A stretch of DNA of 64,000 nucleotides from Treponema parvum (GCF_017893945.1 NZ_CP054257.1:1674001-1738000); one strand, 5' to 3'. Counted from the stretch's first letter, positions 17,631 through 26,586 are shown. Notes: a model not told the origin generated them from the letters alone. A program made the numbers and translations.

Positions 17631-17664
17631 ACCTGAAGGAGGCTTGTCCTCCTTCAGGTCTTTT
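17631..17664 (+). terminator. Hairpin after tctC, attenuator or 3' stabiliser
   Basis: ACCTGAAGGAGG (17631-17642) pairs perfectly with CCTCCTTCAGGT (17648-17659) around the loop CTTGT, followed by CTTTT. Located inside the operon, it would let tctC mRNA outnumber tctBA, as suits a binding protein. Confidence 0.6.
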
Positions 17665-17677
17665 ACAAGGAAAACCT

Positions 17678-18256
17678 ATGGAAAACTTTTCAAAATGGCT
17701 GACCGGCCTTAGCTATTGGTGGATCTTGGCAGCCTTCACTGCGGTCATGGTCGGTCTGTACTTTCTCTTCAACGGCATCAAGAGAACAAGGAACGTAAAG
17801 TGCCAGTTGCTTGTGCTCTGCGGCATGGATCTTGTAACGCTGCTGTTTTATCTTCTCACTTTCAACCTGAGGATCAGTAAACTCGCGGCAGAGGCCGGAG
17901 TGACACCGAGGACAATGCCTAGGCTCTGGGCACTGTTCATTCTTCTCTGCTCAATCGGAGCATTCTTTGCGATCATAAAACAGGGGGCAAAGGAGGATGA
18001 GAAATTCGGCAAGTGGGTCTTTTCCCTACTTGTGGGAATGGGATCCATCTTCAGCGTGCTCCTGTTCAATTACATCGGCTATTATATCTCAAGCGCAATC
18101 TTCATATTCGTTGTGATGGTTGCAATGGGAGAGAGGAACAAGCTCCAGCTGATTCTTGTCCCGATCATCTGGTGCCTGTTTACATATTTCGTTTTCTACA
18201 AGATGCTGTACATCAAGCTCCCGTTCGGAAGCCTGTTCAGCAGGTTGGTCAGGTAA
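17678..18256 (+). CDS. tctB: Tripartite tricarboxylate transporter small membrane subunit (TctB)
   Basis: A 192-residue membrane protein with about five hydrophobic helices (WWILAAFTAVMVGLYFLF, LLVLCGMDLVTLLFYLLTF, LWALFILLCSIGAFFAII, GSIFSVLLFNYIGYYISS and LVPIIWCLFTYFVFYKML). Size, topology and position between tctC and tctA identify it; the family is poorly conserved in sequence. AAGGAAAACCT precedes the ATG. The stop codon lies within the ribosome binding site of tctA. Confidence 0.85.
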   Translation: MENFSKWLTGLSYWWILAAFTAVMVGLYFLFNGIKRTRNVKCQLLVLCGMDLVTLLFYLLTFNLRISKLAAEAGVTPRTMPRLWALFILLCSIGAFFAIIKQGAKEDEKFGKWVFSLLVGMGSIFSVLLFNYIGYYISSAIFIFVVMVAMGERNKLQLILVPIIWCLFTYFVFYKMLYIKLPFGSLFSRLVR

Positions 18257-18266
18257 GGAGGTCCAC

Positions 18267-19778
18267 ATGGGTAACATTTTCGGAAATCTTGCAATGGGCT
18301 TCGGAACCATCGCCAACATACAGTCCGTCCTGTTCATTCTGCTTGGAGTGATTGTAGGGATCCTGGGAGGGGCAATTCCGGGGATCTCACCGTCAATGGC
18401 GGTTGCTCTTCTTCTGCCGATCACTTACTCCCTTTCACCGATAACCGCAATGGTCATGCTGATGGGGATTTACATCGGCGCGAACTATGGCGGATCCATC
18501 ACAGCGGTGGCAATCAACACCCCCGGAACACCGTCCGCAACCGTCACAGCCTTTGACGGCTATCCGATGCTCAAGAACGGAAAAGCCGGAGAAGCGATGG
18601 GGATCTCCCTGTGGGCTTCAGTAATCGGAGGTCTGATCGGGGCATTGATTTTGATCTTTTTCAGCGTTCCTTTATCACAGGTGGCCTTAAAATTCTGGCC
18701 CTCCGAGTACTTCGCTCTCTGCATAATGGGTCTGACCACAGTAGCCACCCTTGGAGGAAAGCAATGGGAGAAGGCTCTTGTAACATGTGTTTTCGGTCTT
18801 CTGCTAAATACTATGGGTCTTGACCCGACCTTTGGAATCAAGCGTTTCACCTTTGGTGTAACGAAGCTGTTCGACGGCTTTGAGATGGTTCCTGTACTGA
18901 TCGGTCTGTTTGCCCTTGGAGAGGTTCTCAACAACCTTGAGCACTACAAGGCGGGTCAGAAGGCTACTCAGGAGAAGGTTGACTACAAGCTGCCAAAGCT
19001 CCGATACTACTGGAAACTGAAGTTCTCCATCCTGCGCGCTGGCCTCATCGGCTGTATAATCGGGATATTCCCAGGCGCGGGCGGAACGATTGCCTCATTC
19101 CTTGCATATGACGTTGAAAAACGTATGGGCAAGCATCCTGAGAATTTCGGAAAGGGTGCTCCTGAAGGTGTTGCGGCGGCGGAGGCGTCAAACTCCGGAT
19201 CCGTAGGCGGTGCAATGGTTCCGCTGTTAACCTTGGGCATTCCAGGATCTTCAACCGCAGCGGTTCTGCTCTCCGCACTGATGATCCACAACCTGAACCC
19301 AGGGCCGAAGCTGTTCACAGACGAGCCGGCGCTGGTCTACGGCCTCTTTGCCTCGATGTTCATCGCAAACGTCCTGATGGTCTTCGTAGGAACCTATGGC
19401 GCAAAGCTTTGGGTAAGAGTCGGATACATCAAGAAGACCATCCTATATCCTCTGATCTTCGCCTTTGCAATCCTTGGAAGCTATTCAATCAAGAAATCAA
19501 TGTTTGACGTAGGGACTTGTCTTGCGTTCGGACTCATAGGCTGGATGATGAAAAAGTTCGGTTACCCGGCCTCACCTCTTGTGCTTGGAATTGTACTTGG
19601 AAAGCTCATCGAAACGAACTACGCCCAGACCTTGATGGTCACCGGTCCGATTGGATTCATACAGAGACCTCTGACGGTCATACTGTTCTTAGTCTCCATT
19701 GCCGCGATAGTATATCCCATAGTCGCAGGCAAGCGTAAGGAGAAGAATCTTCACAAGTCCCGGGAGAAACAAGGATAA
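18267..19778 (+). CDS. tctA: Tripartite tricarboxylate transporter large membrane subunit (TctA)
   Basis: Main permease of the TTT system, 503 residues, about 11-12 helices. The conserved amino-terminal block GGAIPGISPSMAVALLLP and the following GANYGGSITAVAINTPGTPSA are the TctA signature; a related GxxPG repeat occurs mid-protein (FPGAGGTIASFLAYD). The frame opens 37 codons upstream inside tctB, but the ATG of MGNIFGNLAM follows AAGGAGGTCCAC and gives the usual length. The driving force in this family is thought to be proton or sodium symport. It is followed by a strong terminator. Confidence 0.92.
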   Translation: MGNIFGNLAMGFGTIANIQSVLFILLGVIVGILGGAIPGISPSMAVALLLPITYSLSPITAMVMLMGIYIGANYGGSITAVAINTPGTPSATVTAFDGYPMLKNGKAGEAMGISLWASVIGGLIGALILIFFSVPLSQVALKFWPSEYFALCIMGLTTVATLGGKQWEKALVTCVFGLLLNTMGLDPTFGIKRFTFGVTKLFDGFEMVPVLIGLFALGEVLNNLEHYKAGQKATQEKVDYKLPKLRYYWKLKFSILRAGLIGCIIGIFPGAGGTIASFLAYDVEKRMGKHPENFGKGAPEGVAAAEASNSGSVGGAMVPLLTLGIPGSSTAAVLLSALMIHNLNPGPKLFTDEPALVYGLFASMFIANVLMVFVGTYGAKLWVRVGYIKKTILYPLIFAFAILGSYSIKKSMFDVGTCLAFGLIGWMMKKFGYPASPLVLGIVLGKLIETNYAQTLMVTGPIGFIQRPLTVILFLVSIAAIVYPIVAGKRKEKNLHKSREKQG

Positions 19779-19829
19779 CCCGAAACGGATCCAAAGAACC
19801 GGAAGCATTGAGAAATCGACTCCATACGG

Positions 19830-19872
19830 CAAAAGGCCGGAGCTTCATAAAAAACCCCGGCCTTTTGCTTTT
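19830..19872. terminator. Bidirectional intrinsic terminator closing the island
   Basis: CAAAAGGCCGG (19830-19840) pairs with CCGGCCTTTTG (19857-19867) across a 16-base loop, followed by CTTTT on the plus strand. Read on the minus strand the same stem ends in CTTTTG, so it should also stop transcripts coming from fliE. Confidence 0.85.
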
Positions 19873-19933
19873 AGCGCCGATGGTAATCAGCTGCCACCGC
19901 TCATACATTCACGCAGGACACTTTCGGTCATGC

Positions 19934-20362
19934 TCAGCGCATTGTCGTAAGTTCATTCCATCCGGTAACCATTCTGTCGATGACGGTCTGCGCGATCGAA
20001 AGCGACATCTGAGCTTTCGACATAGCTATAGTCACATCATGGATGTCTACGGAATCGGGATCGGTAATAAGTTTTTGCTCGATAGCGGCGACATCCAGCT
20101 GCTGACGGTTCATTTGAGAAACGGCGCCGAGTACGCGGTCTGCAGCGGAAGGAGTTGAAATTCCGGCTTTCGGATCCTTAGCGGCAAGGGCGTTCGCCTG
20201 TCCTGCAGCTTGTATACCGGCGGTTTTGTTATCCTCCGTTCCGGACGATAAGATTTTACTGAAAGAAATATCATGCGGCAAAGATAAAGGAGCCTTGCCC
20301 ATGTGAGCGGGATCCGTTCGCGTCATTTGCAAAGAACCGAATTCGGGAATTTTCATATCCAT
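19934..20362 (-). CDS. fliE: Flagellar hook-basal body protein FliE
   Basis: Joins the MS ring to the proximal rod. The 142 residues include a Ser/Ala-rich N-terminal half with TRTDPAHMGKAPLSL. The conserved helical C-terminus reads LDVAAIEQKLITDPDSVDIHDVTIAMSKAQMSLSI, ending in the FliE signature around AQTVIDRMVTGWNEL. It is longer than enterobacterial FliE (about 104). Its stop codon is followed not by fliF but by the end of the foreign-looking island. Start codons at residues 1 and 3 are both possible; GGGG lies 9 bases before the first. Confidence 0.9.
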   Translation of the reverse strand: MDMKIPEFGSLQMTRTDPAHMGKAPLSLPHDISFSKILSSGTEDNKTAGIQAAGQANALAAKDPKAGISTPSAADRVLGAVSQMNRQQLDVAAIEQKLITDPDSVDIHDVTIAMSKAQMSLSIAQTVIDRMVTGWNELTTMR

Positions 20363-20416
20363 AAGTATACCCCGTTCAAAAATATTTTACCAGTCTGTGT
20401 CGTGCCGGAAAACAGC

Positions 20417-20878
20417 TTACGCACGGCCTATTTCAAGCGCGGCGTTGAACATTTCTTTCGCTCCCTGTATTACGGCGGTATTCGCTTCGTAAGCGCGGGA
20501 AGAAGATATAAGGTCTACCATTTCATTGACTATATTGACGTTCGGATATTCCACATAGCCTTTGTTAGGCCCTGATTTTATTGCGTCCGGGTGGGAAGGA
20601 TCGTAGACCATCCGCCCTTCAGAAGTGTCTTTTACTATTTCAAGAACCTTTACGCCTTTTCCGGGACCGTTATCCAAGTCTTCCGGCACAAAGGGCGTGC
20701 GCCACTGAGGGCTTGAGGCGGCGACAGGCTCGAATATCACTCTAGAACGTTTAAAAACGCCGCCTTCCTGCGTGCGCGTAGTGGAAGCGTTTGCGATATT
20801 ATTGGAAATAACATCCGTTCTGAGCCGTTCGACGCTGAGCCCCGTAGCGGCGATGTTTATGCTTGAAAAAATTCCCAT
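20417..20878 (-). CDS. flgC: Flagellar basal-body rod protein FlgC
   Basis: Proximal rod subunit of 153 residues. The N-terminal axial motif MGIFSSINIAATGLSVERLR with NISNIANASTTRT-like continuation (VISNNIANAST) and the C-terminal VNEMVDLISSSRAYEANTAVIQ are diagnostic. The frame is open 13 codons further, but GGAGGAAACG directly precedes this ATG. A central DPSHPDAIKSGPNKGYVEYPNVN segment is FlgC-specific. It lies between flgB and fliE as in other spirochaetes. Confidence 0.95.
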   Translation of the reverse strand: MGIFSSINIAATGLSVERLRTDVISNNIANASTTRTQEGGVFKRSRVIFEPVAASSPQWRTPFVPEDLDNGPGKGVKVLEIVKDTSEGRMVYDPSHPDAIKSGPNKGYVEYPNVNIVNEMVDLISSSRAYEANTAVIQGAKEMFNAALEIGRA

Positions 20879-20949
20879 CGTTCGTTTCCTCCGTAAAATT
20901 CTCAGTATGCCGCGCATCAGGCATGCGCTTATATGCGTTCAGTCAAATC

Positions 20950-21366
20950 TCAGCGCCTTACGGCGGTTCTTACCTGTGAAAATTCAAAATTTCCGAGCTG
21001 GGTGAGAAGCTGATATTGCAGCTGGATCTTGAGAATGTTCATCGCTTCCGTTTCGGCATCCACATTGTTGCCGTTCGCCTTCGCAGCCGTGGTATAGTCT
21101 AAAACACGCCGCGGTTCTACGGATCGCCAATCCTGCACGTTATTCAGTTTTATGTGCCTGGGATCCGTGCGCGTAAGGCGGAACGCTTTTTCCGCTTCTT
21201 TTTCGGAGTCGAAAGCGCGCTTGAGTTCGCTTTCAAAATTTACAACCGAGCGTTTAAATTTCGGAACTTCCGCATTTGCCATGTTATTCGCGCTCACCTG
21301 ATAGCGCAAGGAATTCACGTCAAGAGCGCGGTGCAAAAGCTCAACAGACTTCGTAAATGTGTTCAT
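20950..21366 (-). CDS. flgB: Flagellar basal-body rod protein FlgB
   Basis: Proximal rod protein of 138 residues. Features are SVELLHRALDVNSLRYQVSANNMANAEVPKFKRSVVNFE at the N-terminus (the rod-protein ANNMANAxxPxFK motif) and VDAETEAMNILKIQLQYQLLTQL at the C-terminus. It is the first flagellar gene after hslU (45-bp gap). No clear promoter is seen in that gap, so expression probably reads through from the upstream genes. Confidence 0.94.
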   Translation of the reverse strand: MNTFTKSVELLHRALDVNSLRYQVSANNMANAEVPKFKRSVVNFESELKRAFDSEKEAEKAFRLTRTDPRHIKLNNVQDWRSVEPRRVLDYTTAAKANGNNVDAETEAMNILKIQLQYQLLTQLGNFEFSQVRTAVRR

Positions 21367-21410
21367 ACCCTTATTTTCGGAAAAAATAAGAGCCGTGTTT
21401 AGACATTATT

Positions 21411-22781
21411 TTAAAGAATGTAACGCGACAGATCCTGATTTTGCGAGATGTCTTTTAGGCGCTCGTCCACGTAGGCGGAATCTATCACAATCGTTTCTCC
21501 CTTATGCTCATCCGCAGAAAAAGAAATTTCATCGAGAACTTTTTCCATAATGGTATGCAGGCGGCGAGCGCCGATGTTTTCGCTCATGGCGTTTACTTCT
21601 TCGCCCAAAGCGCTCATACGCTCTATGGCATCGTCCGAAAATTTTACCGTAACGCCTTCCGTAGACAGCAATGCGGTGTATTGGTACGTAAGAGCATTCT
21701 TTGGCTCCGTCAAAATACGGCGGAAATCGTCTTTATGAAGCGAATCGAGCTCCACACGCAAGGGAAAGCGCCCCTGAAGCTCGGGAATAAGGTCGCTCGG
21801 AGCGGCGATGCTGAACGCGCCGGCCGCGATAAAAAGAATGTGCGTAGTATCGACTATTCCGTATTTAGTATTTACATTAGAGCCTTCGACGATCGGCAAT
21901 ATGTCTCTCTGCACGCCTTCTCTGGAAACGTCCTGTCCGCTGCGCTCGCCTTTTACAGCGATTTTATCTATTTCATCGATAAAAATTATTCCCGATTGTT
22001 CCACGCGCTGCCTGGCAATTTCGGCAACCTTGTCGTGATCAACCATGCCGTCCAAAACTTCTTCAGTTAAAAGGCGGCGGGCTTCTTTTACAGTGACCGT
22101 TCTGCGGTGAGACTTTCCGCCTACGATGAACGAAGTCAAATTTCTTATTCCGCTTTCAAGATCGTCCATATTTCCGCCGGCAATTATTTCCATATTGGGC
22201 AGTTGGGGACGGCGGTCTATGGAAAGTTCCACTTCGCGGTCTTCGAGTTTTCCGTCGCGCAGCATCTGCCTGAATTTTTCCCGCGTAGAGACTGCGTTTT
22301 CCGAAGCGGTTTGGGAATTTCCCGGCGGCAAGGCGATCAGGTCTTTTTTGTTTTCTTTTTCTCCGCTTCCGGGAAGAAGAAGATCCAAAAGCCTCTCTTC
22401 AACTTTTTCGCCGCTCTGCTCGCGCATTTTCTCCTGCATTTCGGCCTTTACGTCGTTATATCCTACGGCCATAAGATCGCGGATCATGGACTCGACGTCG
22501 CGCCCTACGTAGCCCACTTCGGTATATTTCGTCGCTTCCACTTTTAAAAACGGCGCGTTGCAAAGTTTTGCAAGCCTGCGGGCTATCTCGGTTTTGCCCA
22601 CGCCTGTAGGCCCGATCATGAGAATATTTTTTGGAGCGATTTCGTCGCGGATATCTTCAGGCAGTTTAAGGCGGCGCGAGCGGTTCCGCAGCGCTATTGC
22701 GACGGCACGCTTGGCTTTGTGCTGTCCGATCACATACATATCAAGTTTTTCTACAATCTGTCGCGGGGTAAGATCTTCCAT
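21411..22781 (-). CDS. hslU: ATP-dependent protease ATPase subunit HslU
   Basis: AAA+ unfoldase of the HslUV (ClpYQ) protease, 456 residues. Walker A is GPTGVGKTE (about 56-64) and Walker B GIIFIDEIDKIA. The pore loop GYVGRD appears as EVGYVGRDVES, and the C-terminus ends in ISQNQDLSRYIL, which docks into HslV. A charged intermediate domain lies around 120-240. ATG overlaps the hslV stop by one base (TAATG). Confidence 0.96.
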   Translation of the reverse strand: MEDLTPRQIVEKLDMYVIGQHKAKRAVAIALRNRSRRLKLPEDIRDEIAPKNILMIGPTGVGKTEIARRLAKLCNAPFLKVEATKYTEVGYVGRDVESMIRDLMAVGYNDVKAEMQEKMREQSGEKVEERLLDLLLPGSGEKENKKDLIALPPGNSQTASENAVSTREKFRQMLRDGKLEDREVELSIDRRPQLPNMEIIAGGNMDDLESGIRNLTSFIVGGKSHRRTVTVKEARRLLTEEVLDGMVDHDKVAEIARQRVEQSGIIFIDEIDKIAVKGERSGQDVSREGVQRDILPIVEGSNVNTKYGIVDTTHILFIAAGAFSIAAPSDLIPELQGRFPLRVELDSLHKDDFRRILTEPKNALTYQYTALLSTEGVTVKFSDDAIERMSALGEEVNAMSENIGARRLHTIMEKVLDEISFSADEHKGETIVIDSAYVDERLKDISQNQDLSRYIL

Positions 22782-23326
22782 TACAGTTCCTCTACGGTGA
22801 TGTTATTGTTTGTATAAATGCAGATATTGCCTGCGATCTCCAGGCTTTTTTCGGCAATTTCGCGCGCGGAATATTTCGAACATTCCATGTACGCAAGAGC
22901 CGCGGCATAGGCATAGTTTCCGCCGGAACCTATGGCAAGAATATCGGTTTCAGGCTCGATGACGTCTCCGCTGCCTGAAATCAAAAGGATCTTTTCGGCG
23001 TCGGCTACCAAAAGGAGCGCGTCCAGCTTGCTCAAAGAACGGTCGGTTCTCCACATTTTAGCCAGTTCAACAGAGGAACGAGTGAGATCTCCGTTATATT
23101 CCTTGAGTTTGGCTTCGAATTTATCAAATAAGGTAAAGGCGTCGGCCGTCGCGCCTGCAAAACCCGTTAATACTTTGCCGTCGTATATGCGGCGCACCTT
23201 TCTCGCGTTGCCTTTCATCACGGTGTTACCCATCGTAACCTGTCCGTCGCCAGCCATCGCGACTTTCGAGTCTTTTTTTACTGCGATCACGGTTGTGCTT
23301 CTGATTTTTTCAAATTGTTCATTCAT
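22781..23326 (-). CDS. hslV: ATP-dependent protease peptidase subunit HslV
   Basis: Proteasome-beta-like peptidase of 181 residues. The mature N-terminal threonine is expected at the first T of TTVIAVKKD, so a 10-residue leader ([10 protein letters not shown]) must be removed. [22 protein letters not shown] and [17 protein letters not shown] are typical. The frame opens nine codons earlier, but ATGGAGGAAAAAAAG is read as the ribosome binding site of this ATG. It overlaps the end of xerC by 8 bp. Confidence 0.95.
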   Translation of the reverse strand: MNEQFEKIRSTTVIAVKKDSKVAMAGDGQVTMGNTVMKGNARKVRRIYDGKVLTGFAGATADAFTLFDKFEAKLKEYNGDLTRSSVELAKMWRTDRSLSKLDALLLVADAEKILLISGSGDVIEPETDILAIGSGGNYAYAAALAYMECSKYSAREIAEKSLEIAGNICIYTNNNITVEEL

Positions 23327-24260
23327 CTTTTTTTCCTCCATGCGGATGCGCACGGTTATAAATTTCTATCAATCGTTCGGTAGTGATATGAGTGTAACGC
23401 TGCGTCGTAGAAATATTCGAATGCCCTAAAAGTTCCTGAACCATCCGCACGTCCGCTCCGTTGGCAAGCATCTGAGTAGCAAAGGTGTGCCTGAAAGCAT
23501 GCGGCGAAACCGAGTGATTTACTCCTTCCGCTCCGGAATAGCGGGCCACTATCCATTCGATTCCTTTTGCCGAAAGTTTTTTACCTCTCTGGTTTACAAA
23601 AACCTCCGGCACGAGATCCCTTGTGCCGAGCCTTTCAAAAAGTTTTTTTCTGTCGGCCAGATACAGGCACAAGGCTCTCCGGGCGTCATCTTCAAAATAC
23701 ACTCGCCTGTCCTTTTTCCCTTTGCCCGTAACTATGGCGGATCCGTATTCGTCGTCAAGATCTTTTAATTTCAACGAAGCTATCTCGCTCACACGGCACC
23801 CTGAAGAATACAGCATTTCAAAAATCGCTTTGTCTCTGGTTTCCCATAAAAGCTCTTTTTTTACGGGCTGACCGCACAAAGCGTCGATTTCGTCGGCAGT
23901 CATAAAACGCGGAAGCCGCTTGGGAATTTTTACCGTCCTAAGCTCAAGCGCAACATTGTTTTGAATATACTGAAATTTTCTGCAATAAGCAAACATCGAT
24001 CTTACGGCGGCGATAAATCTGTTTATCGAAGCCGCAGACTTTTTATTTTCCGACATCTTTCCGACGCAAAAACGAAGATCTTCAAGGCCTACGGAAGGAA
24101 GAAGTCTCTCTCCTCCCAAATTCGACAACATAAAATTCAAGTCGTTTTTATAAGAAATAACGGAATTTTGAGAAAGACAGCGCACGGTTTCTTCGTATAA
24201 AAGAAATTCTTCAACGGCTTCTTTAAGGCTTATATCGTTTTTTTGTTCCCTTCTTTTCAT
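23319..24260 (-). CDS. xerC: Tyrosine recombinase XerC
   Basis: Chromosome-dimer-resolving site-specific recombinase of 313 residues. A SAM-like N-terminal core-binding domain ([25 protein letters not shown]) is followed by the catalytic domain. Active-site residues are Arg in [10 protein letters not shown], Lys in [10 protein letters not shown], His-x-x-Arg in [11 protein letters not shown], His in LGHSNIST and Tyr in TTQRYTH. A paralogue lies at 28378-29283; I call this one XerC and the other XerD by their position relative to hslV and ftsZ, and the labels could be reversed. No integrase-type features or attachment sites accompany it. Confidence 0.85.
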   Translation of the reverse strand: MKRREQKNDISLKEAVEEFLLYEETVRCLSQNSVISYKNDLNFMLSNLGGERLLPSVGLEDLRFCVGKMSENKKSAASINRFIAAVRSMFAYCRKFQYIQNNVALELRTVKIPKRLPRFMTADEIDALCGQPVKKELLWETRDKAIFEMLYSSGCRVSEIASLKLKDLDDEYGSAIVTGKGKKDRRVYFEDDARRALCLYLADRKKLFERLGTRDLVPEVFVNQRGKKLSAKGIEWIVARYSGAEGVNHSVSPHAFRHTFATQMLANGADVRMVQELLGHSNISTTQRYTHITTERLIEIYNRAHPHGGKKDE

Positions 24261-24417
24261 TGTATTTTAACACGGCCGTAAAATTGCGATCCTCACACTA
24301 TGAGCACGCGATCGGCGCTGCAATCTGCGGCGCCGGCCGCATGCAACCGCACGCAGTTTACGCTGCAATGCGCGCGCGATACACTTCCGGAAGGCGGCTT
24401 GCCGGCCGCATGAAAGC
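24261..24417. repeat. GC-rich intergenic region with two degenerate repeat copies
   Basis: GCCGGCCGCATG occurs twice (24332-24343 and 24401-24412) and CGCTGCAAT twice (24317-24325 and 24361-24369), in the same order, so the region looks like two diverged copies of a repeat of roughly 75 bp. It lies between topA and xerC and has no ORF or T-run terminator. Confidence 0.45.
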
Positions 24418-26586
24418 CTATGACGCGGATTCCTCCTCGGAAAATTTGGAAGAATCGTCCGCCGAATGCAAATAATCGCAATCAGGGTTTATGCACGCCT
24501 TGTAAGAGCCGTTTTTTTTGTCGAATTTTTCCACAAGGAACCAGCCGCATTTCGGGCAATACTGCCCTGCAAGCGGTTTGAAATGCGAAATAAAATTGCA
24601 CTTAGGATAATTTGTGCAGCCGTAGAATTCTTTTCCCCGCCCCTTGGGCCTTCTCATCACTATGTCGCCGTTGCAGCCCGGAAGCGGACATTTTGCAAGC
24701 GGAACGGCTTTTGTGTTGTGACATTCCGGAAAACCCGAACATGCGATAAAAAACCCGAATCTGCCGAGTTTTTTGACCATGGGTTTTCCGCATTTTTCGC
24801 AGATTTCATTTGTGGGTTCGTCGAATATTCCCTTCATGCTTTCCTGTGTTTTCATCACGTCGTCTACACGGACTTTAAAAGGAGCGTAAAACTCGCCGAC
24901 CATCTTGTTCCAAACAAGTTCCCGCCTTTCAATCCTGTCAAGATCGTTTTCAACGTCGGCGGTAAATCCTTCGCTTATTACATTGGGAAACGATTCTACG
25001 AGAATCTTATTTATTATGCGTCCCAGCTGGGTGGGAACGAGCTGCTTGTTGCTGCGCGTAACGTAATAACGATCCAGAAGCACTGAAATGATCGGGGCGT
25101 AGGTGGAAGGGCGCCCTATTCCTTTTTCTTCGAGCGTCTTAACTATCGACGCATCGGTGTAGCGCGCAGGGCCTTGCGTAAAATGCTGTTCAGGATCGAA
25201 AGACTTAACGGAAACTCTTTCACCTTCTTTTAAAGCGGGAATGCTCGCCGTCACATCTTCTTTTGACGAAAGAAGTTTTATCACGCTGTAGAACCCTTTT
25301 TCGATTATCTTCGACGACGAAAGTCTGAAAACCGCATCTCCGGCCGTTATCTCAAGGCTCGTCGTGCGCGTTTTTGCGTTTGTCATCTGACTTGAAACAA
25401 AACGCTCCCAAATAATCGTGTAAAGCCTAAGCTGATCCCTCGATAAATAATCCTTTACATAATCGGGAGTATAAGACGAATACGTAGGCCTGACGCCTTC
25501 GTGAGCGTCCTGGGATCCCTTGCCTACGGAATATTGAATCGGGTTTTCGGGAAGATTTCCAGGATGATTTTCACCGATCCACTTTCGAACGTCGTCCAGA
25601 GCCGTCTGCGCAATGCGCACGGAATCGGTGCGCATATAGGTGATAAGTCCTACGCGGCCGGAGCCTATGTTTACGCCCTCGTACAACTGTTGGGCTATCT
25701 GCATGGTTTTGCGGGAAGTAAACCCGAGCCTGTTTGCGGCCGTCTGCTGCAATGTGGAAGTTGTAAAAGGCGGACGAGGCCTCAGGCTTTTATCCGACGA
25801 CTTTACGGCCGTAACAATGCAATCGCAATCTTTGATCTTTTCGATTATGTCGTTTACTTGTTTTTCATTTTTAAGTTCGGGTTTTTCATTTTTATAAAGC
25901 ACAAGCTGGCCTGAAAACTTTGTCTTACCCTTTATAAAAACCGCATCCAAAGACCAATATTCTTCGGGAATAAAGCTTTCCACTTCGTCTTCGCGCTCGC
26001 AGATGATGCGGAGCGCCACCGATTGCACGCGCCCGGCGGAAAGGCCGTTCTTTACCTTTTTCCAAAGGAGAGGGCTTAGATTGTAACCTACAAGGCGGTC
26101 GAGCACGCGGCGCGCTTTTTGCGCGTCCACCTTTGACTCTTCAATATCGCCGGGATTGTTTACCGCCGCCTTTATAGCGGGGGGAGTTATTTCGTTAAAC
26201 ACTATGCGGTTTATTTTTGCGTCGGTTTTATCTTTTAAAGCGTTGTGCAAATGCCAAGCTATGGCTTCGCCTTCCCTGTCGTTATCGCTTGCGAGCAATA
26301 CTTCCGTAGAATTTTTTGCGTCCTTTTGCAGTTCTTTGAGTAATTTCGCCCTGCCGCGTACGGTTATATATTCGGGCTGAAAATTGTGTTCAATGTCGAT
26401 CGCCATACGGGACTTGGGCAGGTCTATCAAATGTCCCATAGAAGCCTTTACCGTGTATCCGCTGCCCAGATATTTTTCAATGGTATTAGCCTTTGCAGGA
26501 GACTCGACGATCACCAATGTCGCCCTAGTCTTTTCGGCAGTATTTTCCTTTTTCTTTGTTGAGTTTTTTTTAGTTACAGTTGCCAT
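24418..26586 (-). CDS. topA: DNA topoisomerase I
   Basis: Type IA topoisomerase relaxing negative supercoils, 722 residues. The Toprim domain (LVIVESPAKANTIEKYLG, with DNDREGEAIAWHL) spans about 22-160, and the catalytic tyrosine is in GLITYMRTDS (about 318). Three C-terminal zinc ribbons are CEKCGKPM...CSGFPEC, CPLPGC...CTNYPKC and CPKCGW...CINPDC. A Lys/Thr-rich tail of about 20 residues precedes the Toprim domain. The upstream open frame lies inside dprA; the ATG overlaps the dprA stop (TGATG), indicating coupling. Confidence 0.95.
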   Translation of the reverse strand: MATVTKKNSTKKKENTAEKTRATLVIVESPAKANTIEKYLGSGYTVKASMGHLIDLPKSRMAIDIEHNFQPEYITVRGRAKLLKELQKDAKNSTEVLLASDNDREGEAIAWHLHNALKDKTDAKINRIVFNEITPPAIKAAVNNPGDIEESKVDAQKARRVLDRLVGYNLSPLLWKKVKNGLSAGRVQSVALRIICEREDEVESFIPEEYWSLDAVFIKGKTKFSGQLVLYKNEKPELKNEKQVNDIIEKIKDCDCIVTAVKSSDKSLRPRPPFTTSTLQQTAANRLGFTSRKTMQIAQQLYEGVNIGSGRVGLITYMRTDSVRIAQTALDDVRKWIGENHPGNLPENPIQYSVGKGSQDAHEGVRPTYSSYTPDYVKDYLSRDQLRLYTIIWERFVSSQMTNAKTRTTSLEITAGDAVFRLSSSKIIEKGFYSVIKLLSSKEDVTASIPALKEGERVSVKSFDPEQHFTQGPARYTDASIVKTLEEKGIGRPSTYAPIISVLLDRYYVTRSNKQLVPTQLGRIINKILVESFPNVISEGFTADVENDLDRIERRELVWNKMVGEFYAPFKVRVDDVMKTQESMKGIFDEPTNEICEKCGKPMVKKLGRFGFFIACSGFPECHNTKAVPLAKCPLPGCNGDIVMRRPKGRGKEFYGCTNYPKCNFISHFKPLAGQYCPKCGWFLVEKFDKKNGSYKACINPDCDYLHSADDSSKFSEEESAS

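Noticed and set aside
19678..19908. 76-codon minus-strand ORF across the end of tctA and the terminator
   Set aside because: It lies antisense to tctA and through a terminator stem, with no ribosome binding site or recognisable motif.
13870..19933. Direct or inverted repeats marking the ends of the tct island
   Set aside because: Manual comparison of about 80 bp at each boundary gave no convincing repeat; short matches were no better than chance.
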